In this document: positions 35,785 through 42,566 of the stretch, in pieces | Position numbering within the stretch: position 1 is the first letter of the stretch | Layout of the letters: every line of letters begins with the position of its first letter | The notes under the pieces: model-generated | Told to the model about the DNA's origin: nothing | Databases searched by the model: none | What the model saw: the letters and a program-made list of their open reading frames with translations, nothing else | Translations under genes and position numbers: made by a program | Origin: Alistipes onderdonkii | GTDB taxonomy: Bacteria > Bacteroidota > Bacteroidia > Bacteroidales > Rikenellaceae | Reading direction: 5' to 3' | Length of the DNA stretch: 64,000 nt | NCBI RefSeq assembly: GCF_025145285.1 | Contig: NZ_CP102251.1 | Coordinates: 1,922,001 to 1,986,000, forward strand

Positions 35785-36053
35785 TTACACCCCTTTTCTG
35801 ATTGTCCGCGCCCGCAGAAACCCGGTTACGTCGGTTTCCCGGTAGAAGAACTTACCACCGACATTCGAATAGGGCAGTACCCGCCTGTCGCGGTAACTTT
35901 GGAGCGTGCGCTTGGAAATCCGTAATCGCTGACAAACTTCCGCGCCGTCCAGTCAGCCGTCTGGCGACGGCGGGTTGTACCGCGTCGCGGTACGTTGCGA
36001 TTGAGCGGCCAATGTTTTCAGCCGTTCCGTAAGCGCTCTTCATACGCGCTCAT
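35785..36053 (-). pseudogene. Broken excisionase-like HTH gene
   Basis: The C-terminal HTH half is intact in one frame (LDGAEVCQRLRISKRTLQSY, then RDRRVLPYSNVGGKFFYRET) and ends with TAA at 35787-35785. A TGA stands directly before that Leu codon, where homologous proteins typically have Trp. The expected start (MSAYEERLRNG, ATG 36053) runs into a stop after 19 bp-triplets upstream in a different frame. Between the two halves lie two short palindromes (GTACCGCG-A-CGCGGTAC-like and GCCGTC/GACGGC), suggesting a small palindromic insertion broke the gene. Confidence 0.7.
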
Positions 36054-36103
36054 CAATACATAAAATTCCCATAGCATTTTAGGTTTAATGAAACATTAAC
36101 GAG

Positions 36104-36290
36104 TGAAATCTGTCTATGTCTGAAATCAACCTCACGCTGATTGATTTCAGCGATTGATTTCAACCTCATGCTGAAATCAGTCATAGGCTGAAATCATCCT
36201 CACACTGAAATCACCCTGTCGCTGAATGATAGCAGCCGCTGAAATCATTCTTTCACTGAAGGATTTCTAACGCTGAAATCACTCACGGGC
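36104..36290. repeat. Iteron-like array: eleven tandem 17-bp units
   Basis: Units start at 36104, 36121, 36138, 36155, 36172, 36189, 36206, 36223, 36240, 36257 and 36274, with no drift from the 17-bp period. Seven units begin TGAAATC; the others keep TGA. Approximate consensus: TGAAATCANYCTNACGC. Because 17 is not a multiple of 3 and no frame is open, it is not a coding repeat. Arrays like this bind replication initiators (iterons) or regulators. It lies upstream of the HTH genes and beside a relic of an element-backbone gene. Confidence 0.85.
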
Positions 36291-36492
36291 CGAAGATAAT
36301 ACCCCTTTGGTGCGAACCGGATGGCTGGCCGCTCCAGACCGCTTCAGGCCGTTCACGCAGCTTGTAAAGCCTTGAAATCCGTCGTATCATTGCAGTGCGG
36401 GATGTTGTCCGCAGACCTTTGGCATAATGGGGCTTCGCAAGTTGTTCTGCGATTGCGTTTTTACCGTCGCGGAGACGGTAGCGAGCTGTACC

Positions 36493-36524
36493 TTTGTCCG
36501 ACAAACTGCCGTTTGTCCGACAAA
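36493..36524. repeat. Paired TTTGTCCGACAAA dyads, candidate oriT or resolution site
   Basis: TTTGTCCGACAAA occurs at 36493-36505 and 36512-36524. Each is a near-palindrome, and with flanking ACC/GGT the two form a 17-bp inverted repeat with one central mismatch around a 4-bp spacer. It lies just before the relic of a mobilization-type gene, so an origin of transfer is one reading. Confidence 0.5.
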
Positions 36525-36571
36525 GGTGCTCGCCCTGCGGGGCTGAAATTAGGATTGTGGTTGAGTAAGGT

Positions 36572-36781
36572 AAGATCAAGACATTCCGAAAGCAGGACGG
36601 AACGGTTTACCGTTCCCGGTTCGGGGTGGAATCAAAGCCCGGACAGAAAGATATGCTGACCGAGTGCGTATTATCCGTGCAACCGCCAAAAGAGATGAAA
36701 CACGAAGCAAAGCCGCATCAAGAAGAGCGGCCGCAGGTAAAACAGCAAAAAAAAGGATTACAACAAATAAAAATAAGATAA
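36572..36781 (+). pseudogene. 3' relic of an element-backbone gene (mobilization-type)
   Basis: An open frame of 69 codons without a start (TAA at 36566-36568 just upstream) encodes KIKTFRKQDGTVYRSRFGVE, then SKPGQKDMLTECVLSVQPP, and ends in a Lys/Gln-rich tail. The sequence looks like the C-terminal end of a much larger Bacteroidetes mobile-element protein. I cannot name the family with certainty. The body of the gene is missing, apparently lost when the AT-rich cargo was acquired. Confidence 0.5.
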
Positions 36782-36858
36782 TCCGATAAAATACCTGTTG
36801 TCGAGAATATTAAACTATGGAAAAATATGGAATTAACTCAAAAAATAAAGATTATTAT

Positions 36859-36866
36859 TATATTTG
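36859..36866 (+). promoter_or_regulatory. -7 element upstream of the NACHT gene
   Basis: TATATTTG lies 30 bp before the NACHT ATG in very AT-rich DNA, where chance matches are common. No clear -33 box is seen. Confidence 0.4.
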
Positions 36867-36895
36867 TTATTAAATAATTAATTATATTTTTTGGT

Positions 36896-38734
36896 ATGTC
36901 TATTATAGTGGATGGTTTTATTTCAAAAGCGATAGATAAATTCATTGAATCTATTCCCAAAGTTGTTCGAGAAGTAAATTTAAAATTAACTTCTACGAAA
37001 CAAGATATTGAAACATCAATCACGGCTCATCTTCAAAGTGTGAAAAATTGGGCTGAAGAGATAACTTTTTTAGATACTAAAAAGTCTAAAGTTACGGATA
37101 ATGTATACGTGGATTTAGACTTGTATATTTACCCTCGGCGTGTTAGAATGTTCGAAGATGAAAAAATTGAAATAAAGCCATTTAATCATATTATCAACAA
37201 TGAAGAAGACCATATTCTATTACTTGGACAACCCGGATCTGGAAAAACAACATCAATGAAATATGTTTGTAATCAATTATTTTATAATGGAGATAATTTA
37301 AAAAATTACAAACTTCCAATTGTTATTAAATTGAGGGAGTTTAATACGATACATAGGAAGGAAAATAATTTTGTATTTGGGGTATTAAATGAGATTCTAG
37401 GGATTAGACTTGATGCGACTGAAACAAAATTGAATGAAGACCAAATTGAAGTTCAATATGAAAGGCTAATCTTGCAATGTCTTGATAGTTTATCTGCAAT
37501 AATTATTCTTGATGGATTTGATGAAATTGCTTTTGACAATAGGAAATCTATTGTATTTAGGGAAATAGAAAAGCTTTCACATTATTTGGAAAATTCTAAA
37601 TTAATAGTCACATCACGAACTGCTGATTTCGCTTATTCCGTTGAGAAATTAGTTCCTTACGAAATTTGTTCATTGAATAATTATCAAATCCGTATATTAG
37701 CAAACAGATGGTTGGGTAACCCAGACGCTGCAGATAAATTTATCGCTGCGATAAATAATTCGCCCTTTTATGATACAGCAATAAGGCCATTGACGATTGC
37801 TCACCTTTGCGCCATTTATGAAAGAGTAGGGAAAATACCCGAAAAGCCTAAAACGGTATACAAAAAAATCGTTAATTTGTTATTGGAAGAATGGGATGAG
37901 CAAAGACAGATTAAAAGAGCTTCGAAATATGCAAATTTTGAAATTGATAGAAAATTTGAGTTTTTATGCAACATTGCATATAATTTAACGATTTCACTAC
38001 AAGCAAGTCTATTCACTAAAAGACAAATTGAATCAATATATAATAAAATTTATCTGGACTATGATTTGGTTAAAAATGAAGTAAAACAAGTTGTCGCAGA
38101 ATTAGAATCACACACAGGACTACTAGTACAAGCTGGATATGAATCATACGAATTTGCTCATAAATCATTGCAAGAGTACCTAACGGCTGAATATATTGTA
38201 AAACTTCCAACCTTATTAGATATAAGATATATTAATAAGATTCCCAATGAAATAGCTATAGCAATTGTAATATCATCAAACCCAAGTGCATATTTTGTTG
38301 AATTATTGAAGAAAATCAGTGATGAAAATGTTTCTTATAAATTCATTGTTATCTTTTTGAATAGGTTATTATTAGAAAAGCCTGACTTTAACCAAAATCA
38401 TGACGTAATGATTGCTGCTCTCAAACTATATTCATTCTATCTAAAATCGAATATTAAAGACAAACTGCAATTACAATTATTTATGTCAGATAATTTGACT
38501 AGTCAATTTGAATCTTTTATAGATAAAATATTGAAACATAATACCTTGCGGTTGTTTTTAGATAAATATCGGGTTATTAATACAATTACAAGTGATAATG
38601 GAGGAAATATTCTTCAATTAGAACGTAAAGTCGATTTGCGCGGACTTCCACAAGATTTATATTGTAGAGAATCTTTTATATATGCACAATCAAATGCCGA
38701 TGGCATAGATTATTTTGATTTTATAAAAAAGTAG
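36896..38734 (+). CDS. NACHT-domain STAND NTPase, probable antiphage protein
   Basis: The 612-residue protein has an N-terminal helical region of about 100 residues with no recognised effector domain, then a NACHT NTPase module. Walker A is GQPGSGKT at residues 111-118, Walker B is IIILDGFDEI around 202-211 with the acidic NACHT cluster, and sensor 1 is KLIVTSRTADF near 238-248. A winged-helix-like part follows (PLTIAHLCAIYERVG, then KIVNLLLEEWDEQ) with the FAHKSLQEYLTAEYIV helix near 422. The C-terminal 170 residues are helical and unassigned. The gene is about 30 percent GC in a roughly 58 percent GC genome, so recently acquired. Bacterial NACHT proteins (bNACHT) protect against phages; the role here follows from family and island context, not from direct evidence. 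Confidence 0.88.
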   Translation: MSIIVDGFISKAIDKFIESIPKVVREVNLKLTSTKQDIETSITAHLQSVKNWAEEITFLDTKKSKVTDNVYVDLDLYIYPRRVRMFEDEKIEIKPFNHIINNEEDHILLLGQPGSGKTTSMKYVCNQLFYNGDNLKNYKLPIVIKLREFNTIHRKENNFVFGVLNEILGIRLDATETKLNEDQIEVQYERLILQCLDSLSAIIILDGFDEIAFDNRKSIVFREIEKLSHYLENSKLIVTSRTADFAYSVEKLVPYEICSLNNYQIRILANRWLGNPDAADKFIAAINNSPFYDTAIRPLTIAHLCAIYERVGKIPEKPKTVYKKIVNLLLEEWDEQRQIKRASKYANFEIDRKFEFLCNIAYNLTISLQASLFTKRQIESIYNKIYLDYDLVKNEVKQVVAELESHTGLLVQAGYESYEFAHKSLQEYLTAEYIVKLPTLLDIRYINKIPNEIAIAIVISSNPSAYFVELLKKISDENVSYKFIVIFLNRLLLEKPDFNQNHDVMIAALKLYSFYLKSNIKDKLQLQLFMSDNLTSQFESFIDKILKHNTLRLFLDKYRVINTITSDNGGNILQLERKVDLRGLPQDLYCRESFIYAQSNADGIDYFDFIKK

Positions 38735-38828
38735 GTTTAGTTTTTATAAAGACTGAACTATACAACCTAAATGGGACATATTCTTCTTTGAATTAAATTG
38801 AAAGGAGAATCAATAAGTTTAAATTTTT

Positions 38829-39713
38829 TCAGTTCAACAGGTTGTAATAGTTAAGCCGCTCTTCGCAGACCTTTTCCACGATGTCGCGCAATAGTTCGAT
38901 CTTGGGGACGAGAGCGTCGATGTCGGCTTTCGTTACAAAGAATTTGTCGTTGTAGCGGGCTTCCAGATAGGCGTGGCGCAACAGGTCGAACAGGCGTTTT
39001 TCTTCGTCCGTGTCGCAGGGGAATACTTTTGCCAATTCCAGTGTATAGGGCTTGCATTTCCCGATCAGAAATTCAAGATCATGTTCTTTATACCCGTAAA
39101 GAATATAAACCAACGGGATAGCTTTTAGAAAATACTCGGTAGCTTGGTGAAGATAAAAAGATGCTTGGACAAATCTGTTTTTGTGGATGTTAGTAATAGC
39201 GTCATCAAAGAAATATGTAGCGCGAGTATATTTACTTGTATAGTATTCCTCCGCCATCTTCTTAATTTCGGCATAATCCAACTCTCCGGGCGTGGCTAAC
39301 TGACATTCGCCGGAATCGTAGAGCATGATTCCCTTTGCGACGATCTCGACGTAGAAATAACGTCCCATCGTCAGGGCATCGTTCAGCTTGGAGATACTTT
39401 CGTTGATAATCTGGGGTCGGGGCAGGTTCTCGTCGTTCTTCCCGGCTGCAAAACGCTCCCTAACACGGGCCTCTACCGTGCTTTCCCTTTCTCCCAGCCG
39501 ACGCTTGGTAACGACCAGCAGATCGTAGTCGCTCATATAGATTGTCCGCACGCCGTAGTCGCGCCGTTCGTCGCGTTCGACATAGGTATTCGCCGCATAA
39601 CTCCCGTATAGGATAATCATAACGGCATCTTTCACCTCGTCGCGGATCAATGCGGCCAATTCGCGTAAATCCCGCTGTTTGCGTTCGGGCAGAAAGTCGA
39701 TGGAGTTCTTCAT
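38829..39713 (-). CDS. Fused nucleotidyltransferase (MNT)-HEPN protein
   Basis: The 294-residue protein joins two domains that usually form a two-gene toxin-antitoxin pair. Residues about 1-110 are a minimal nucleotidyltransferase with ILYGSYAANTY near 33-43 and SDYDLLVV near 60, the GS and DxD metal-binding motifs. Residues about 150-280 are a HEPN domain (KKMAEEYYTSKYTRATYFFDDA, then QASFYLHQATEYFLKAIPLVYI). In paired systems MNT AMPylates the HEPN RNase to silence it. Fusion keeps the two in a fixed ratio, and such fusions occur in Bacteroidetes. ATG 39713 is used because the upstream frame lacks support. Confidence 0.85.
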   Translation of the reverse strand: MKNSIDFLPERKQRDLRELAALIRDEVKDAVMIILYGSYAANTYVERDERRDYGVRTIYMSDYDLLVVTKRRLGERESTVEARVRERFAAGKNDENLPRPQIINESISKLNDALTMGRYFYVEIVAKGIMLYDSGECQLATPGELDYAEIKKMAEEYYTSKYTRATYFFDDAITNIHKNRFVQASFYLHQATEYFLKAIPLVYILYGYKEHDLEFLIGKCKPYTLELAKVFPCDTDEEKRLFDLLRHAYLEARYNDKFFVTKADIDALVPKIELLRDIVEKVCEERLNYYNLLN

Positions 39714-39780
39714 ACCCACAAAATTAGCAAGATTTTTCCAAAAACACACGGCTCGTTGATATTAGATTCGAAATTGTTCG

Positions 39781-40117
39781 TATATTTGTTTCACGATTTC
39801 TTGAAGCAGTTTCGTTGTATAGGGGCGGCAGAGGCCGTCCGGGAACAAACTGAAAAGCAACTACTATGCAAACTTCAAGGAATTATCTCGATTCGGCATA
39901 GCCGATGGACATAACAATATAAAGGGTAAACAACTCTTTATACCATACGCAAACGTGGAAACCTCTTTCGGGAGGGTTTGAAAGTTGGTATAATGGTTGT
40001 CAGTCCTTGTTATGTCCCGCTTATTTTTTTGGCGGGACACGACAGGGGCGCAGGACAGCTACCAACTTTAGGTTTTCCACGACCTGCGTATGGGGCTGAC
40101 ACCGTGCCCCTTTTTTA
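39781..40117 (+). ncRNA. Candidate structured RNA with promoter and terminator
   Basis: A TATATTTG box (39781-39788) is followed by several stems. Hairpin 1: CAGTTT(C)GTT/AAC-AAACTG (39807-39852) around a 7-bp GGGCGGC/GCCGTCC stem. Hairpin 2: TCGGC/GCCGA (39893-39905). A nested long-range domain: CCATACGCA/TGCGTATGG (39943-39951 with 40085-40093), CGTGGAAA/TTTCCACG (39954 with 40081), AAAGTTGGTA/TACCAACTTT (39981 with 40069), GTCCT/AGGAC and TGTCCCGC/GCGGGACA (40013 with 40039). Terminator: GGGGC/GCCCC (40092-40110) then TTTTTT. No reading frame fits. The terminator stem overlaps the outer stem by two bases, so an attenuator or riboswitch-like leader is also possible. Confidence 0.65.
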
Positions 40118-40439
40118 TTTCCATCCGGGGCGCAATCACACAATCTCAACCCTGGTATTATGTCACGGCAAATCTATTATGAGGCGAATAGTTTATGTTC
40201 CTGCGGCCATCGGTCGGCGGGCATTGCCGTGATGTTACCGGGGTTGTTCCCATAGGGACGGCTTTGGCTCCTGAATCTGGCAGGAATCGTTTTAACCACG
40301 GTTTCGAAATATGTAATCCCGGCCGTCCTTTTTTTCACCGGCGGGTGCGGGCAACCGAAACGAATTCTTCAATGTGTAAAGTTGCGTCACTTAATTGTTT
40401 CGGCTCCGCATCCGCTTTTTAATCCGACAATCACAAACT
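40118..40439. other. Non-coding stretch before the 321-residue gene
   Basis: No gene is recognised. The open frames are short and lack start signals. It may be the leader of the downstream gene. Confidence 0.45.
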
Positions 40440-41405
40440 ATGGAACCAGCCTTTACCCTCGGCATTTTGGGCGGCTTCGGCGATGGCCTCCGCACGGCGC
40501 AGTATTTCGGACAGCTCGCCGCGTACTATCTGAAATCCATGTCCCGCGTCCGGGTACTGATCGCCCTGACGGGAAAAGGCGAGCTGTCGGTTGCCGCCTA
40601 TCTTTTGAACCAAAGACCGGAGCATCCGGGGCTGGAGGTCGCCCTCGTGCTGACGGCCCGGCAATGGCGGGAATACCTGCAAAACGTTTCGCACGACAAA
40701 GCCGCCGAATGCAACCGGATTATCGACGCGGCGGATCGTCGGGAAGTGATGGAACGCTGCGCGGAACGTTTTTGGCCGCCGGAGTTGTTCCGGCTGTTCA
40801 TCGAACGCTGCGACCTGCTCGTTTTCCACGAACACCGTGCCGGGGCGCAAATGGTCGGACTGCTGCGCGAACTGCTGACGGATATGGCCGTACCCCTGCC
40901 CGTGCAATACGAACTGCTCCATCCCGGCTATGCGAGCCTGCATTATCCGGCCGACCGCAAGCAGTACCGAATATACGGAGGCCCTTATTACGATCCCTGG
41001 CAGGAGATTCGGCAAAGCATCGCCTACCTGCGGCGCAATAATTTCGTGATCCGGGCAGACCATCTGCCGACGGTCTTTATGCGTAAATGGCAGTCCGAGC
41101 CGCCGCCGGGGTGGTATCATTACCTGACGACCCCGGACGATATGGACGCGATATTCCGCCTGCGGGAAACGCCGCGCCTCGATCATCTTTCGCTCAAAGT
41201 GTTCGCATACGCTTATGTCGTAAGGCATGATATGTGGGCGGGAGGTCGGGAAACCCCGTCGGGGGCCGATGCGATAAGGCGGTTCCGGCAATTCCGGCAA
41301 CTGTTGGAGATCATAGCCGCACGGCGGGAAGCGGGGGAGCGGATGGAATCGTTCGACCTGATGGATTTCGACGGGTACGATAAAATACTCCGCCAAAATA
41401 GATAG
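40440..41405 (+). CDS. Mobile-element protein of unknown function
   Basis: The 321-residue soluble protein begins MEPAFTLGILGGFGDGLRTAQYFGQLAAYY, whose glycine-rich start might bind a nucleotide but is not a standard P-loop. The middle is rich in aromatic and charged residues (YPADRKQYRIYGGPYYDPWQEIRQSIAYLRRNNF) and the C terminus is helical. No signal peptide or membrane segment is seen. The base composition is GC-rich, unlike the NACHT gene, so it probably belongs to the original element backbone. ATG 40440 is used; upstream TTG starts are unlikely. Confidence 0.6.
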   Translation: MEPAFTLGILGGFGDGLRTAQYFGQLAAYYLKSMSRVRVLIALTGKGELSVAAYLLNQRPEHPGLEVALVLTARQWREYLQNVSHDKAAECNRIIDAADRREVMERCAERFWPPELFRLFIERCDLLVFHEHRAGAQMVGLLRELLTDMAVPLPVQYELLHPGYASLHYPADRKQYRIYGGPYYDPWQEIRQSIAYLRRNNFVIRADHLPTVFMRKWQSEPPPGWYHYLTTPDDMDAIFRLRETPRLDHLSLKVFAYAYVVRHDMWAGGRETPSGADAIRRFRQFRQLLEIIAARREAGERMESFDLMDFDGYDKILRQNR

Positions 41406-41414
41406 AATAAAAGA

Positions 41415-41446
41415 TTTGTTTTTGTCTAAAAGATTGTTTATCTTTG
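41415..41446 (+). promoter_or_regulatory. Outward promoter at the right end of the island
   Basis: TTTG (41415-41418), a 20-nt spacer and TATCTTTG (41439-41446) match the consensus. It points to attR with no island gene downstream of it. In a circularised island it would read across attP towards the integrase. Confidence 0.65.
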
Positions 41447-41488
41447 CATTGACGCATAGAAATGCAACGAAGCGCAAAAGGTGAGCTA

Positions 41489-41502
41489 CTTATCGGTGAC
41501 CT
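41489..41502 (+). repeat. Second copy of the 14-bp end repeat
   Basis: CTTATCGGTGACCT, identical to 33273-33286, lies 63 bp inside attR. Confidence 0.6.
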
Positions 41503-41564
41503 AAAAAACCAAAGAACGCCATAACATACTGATACATAACGGAAAGAAACCGAAGGTTCGGTTT

Positions 41565-41577
41565 TCGTTTTCCGCTC
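41565..41577 (+). other. attR: right attachment-site core of the island
   Basis: TCGTTTTCCGCTC repeats the end of tRNA-Gly. Chromosomal sequence resumes after it. Confidence 0.85.
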
Positions 41578-41591
41578 CAAAACAGGCGATT

Positions 41592-41635
41592 AAATCCTTG
41601 CGACAAGCCAATCAGCGAGTTGTGAGGATTTTTCT
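41592..41635 (+). terminator. Displaced original tRNA-Gly terminator
   Basis: AAATCCT plus ACAA (41592-41606) pair with TTGT plus AGGATTT (41620-41631), followed by T-rich sequence. It lies just after attR, where the terminator of the uninterrupted tRNA gene would be. Confidence 0.65.
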
Positions 41636-41675
41636 TTTATGCCCGTCGGCGGGTCTTTTGCGCCCGCCCGGGGAG

Positions 41676-42197
41676 TTACCTTTTCGGGATGAACAGCCCG
41701 GACATGTTCGCCTGTTCGAGGGTGAGGAGCCCGACCTTTTTAGGAATGCCGCCGGCGTATCCCGTCAGGCTGCCGTCGCTGCCCACGACCCTATGGCAGG
41801 GGATGATAATGCTGATCGGATTGTGCCCTACGGCACCGCCTATGGCCTGCGCCGACATGGTTTGCTTTCCCTGCTGCCGTGCGATTTCTTTCGCAATATC
41901 CTTGTAGGTAATTGTTTCCCCATACGGTATTTGCAGCAATATTTCCCATACGGCCTGCCGAAAGGACGACCCTTCGGGGTGTAACGGGGGTGTAAATCCC
42001 GGGTTTTCCCCGCTGAAGTAACTGTCCAGCCACTTCCTTGTCTGGTCGAATACGGGGAGCTGTTTCTCTTCGTGTGCTGCCGGCAGTGTGGCGGCAAAGT
42101 ATTTTTGCCCGTCGAACCAGAGCCCGGTCAGGCTGTTGCCGTCGGCGGAGATCGTTATCCCGCCGAAGGGCGATTGGTATTTACAAATGTACTGCAT
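41676..42197 (-). CDS. ogt: Methylated-DNA--protein-cysteine S-methyltransferase
   Basis: The 173-residue protein has the active-site sequence PCHRVVGSDGSLTGYAGG near residue 131, with the acceptor Cys in PCHRV, and the DNA-binding helix EILLQIPYGETITYKDIAKEIA just before it. It repairs O6-alkylguanine by transferring the alkyl group to its own Cys. It is the last gene of a four-gene minus-strand operon, 4 bp after the monooxygenase gene. Confidence 0.96.
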   Translation of the reverse strand: MQYICKYQSPFGGITISADGNSLTGLWFDGQKYFAATLPAAHEEKQLPVFDQTRKWLDSYFSGENPGFTPPLHPEGSSFRQAVWEILLQIPYGETITYKDIAKEIARQQGKQTMSAQAIGGAVGHNPISIIIPCHRVVGSDGSLTGYAGGIPKKVGLLTLEQANMSGLFIPKR

Positions 42198-42201
42198 GGT
42201 G

Positions 42202-42555
42202 TTATAGATTAAAGTAAAGGTTGGAATCTTCCGGGGCTTCTTCTCTCGAAGCTATCGTGTAACAGCGCAAGGGTGTCACTACGGTTATCTTGTAGTCGGC
42301 GAAATCTTCCGACCGTCCGTGCTTTTGGGCGAGGCGGTGCCGGAGCGAGTTCCGCCATTTCGCGACGCACTGCTCGTCCCGCCATTCGGATTTGCTGAGC
42401 AGTTTGTTGCCGTTCGCAAGGCTCGCGAAACGTTCCGAGCCGATAAATCCATCCGTCCGGGCCAGTTCCTCCTTCAGAGTCGCCGCTGTCTGCAGGTAAT
42501 CCTCCATGCGGTCGGTTTTCAGGGTTACTTCGAACAATACGATTACATTTGGCAT
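42202..42555 (-). CDS. Antibiotic biosynthesis monooxygenase-like small protein
   Basis: The 117-residue protein fits the ABM dimeric ferredoxin-like fold: VIVLFEVTLKTDRMEDYLQTAATLKEELARTDGFIGSERF followed by NKLLSKSEWRDEQCVAKWRNSLRHRLAQKHG. Such proteins oxidise small aromatic or quinone-like compounds without bound cofactors, though many have no known substrate. It lies between an Fsr-like exporter (11 bp) and ogt (4 bp), suggesting a small toxic-compound response. Confidence 0.85.
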   Translation of the reverse strand: MPNVIVLFEVTLKTDRMEDYLQTAATLKEELARTDGFIGSERFASLANGNKLLSKSEWRDEQCVAKWRNSLRHRLAQKHGRSEDFADYKITVVTPLRCYTIASREEAPEDSNLYFNL

Positions 42556-42566
42556 GGTTTCATCGG

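Larger units (their letters stand above)
33140..41577. mobile_element. 8.4-kb genomic island integrated in tRNA-Gly
   Basis: Seen directly: an integrase gene starts 250 bp after the tRNA; a 13-bp direct repeat of the tRNA 3' end bounds the segment; base composition swings from GC-rich to very AT-rich inside it; and ordinary chromosomal genes lie on both sides. Contents in order: integrase, unknown membrane protein, HTH gene, broken HTH gene, iteron array, dyad, relic of a mobilization-type gene, NACHT NTPase, nucleotidyltransferase-HEPN protein, structured RNA candidate and an unknown 321-residue protein. No intact relaxase, replication or conjugation gene is present. It may therefore be a decayed mobilizable element or a satellite that depends on helpers, now mostly carrying defence-like cargo. 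Confidence 0.85.

Noticed and set aside
35852..36043. A 63-codon minus-strand open frame as a gene
   Set aside because: The conserved HTH is in another frame of the same strand, so this is the degraded gene read out of frame.
36104..36290. CRISPR array
   Set aside because: The period is only 17 bp with degenerate units and no unique spacers, and no cas gene is in the window.
39978..40422. Small plus-strand open frames before the 321-residue gene
   Set aside because: They cross the structured RNA and its terminator and show no protein-like composition.
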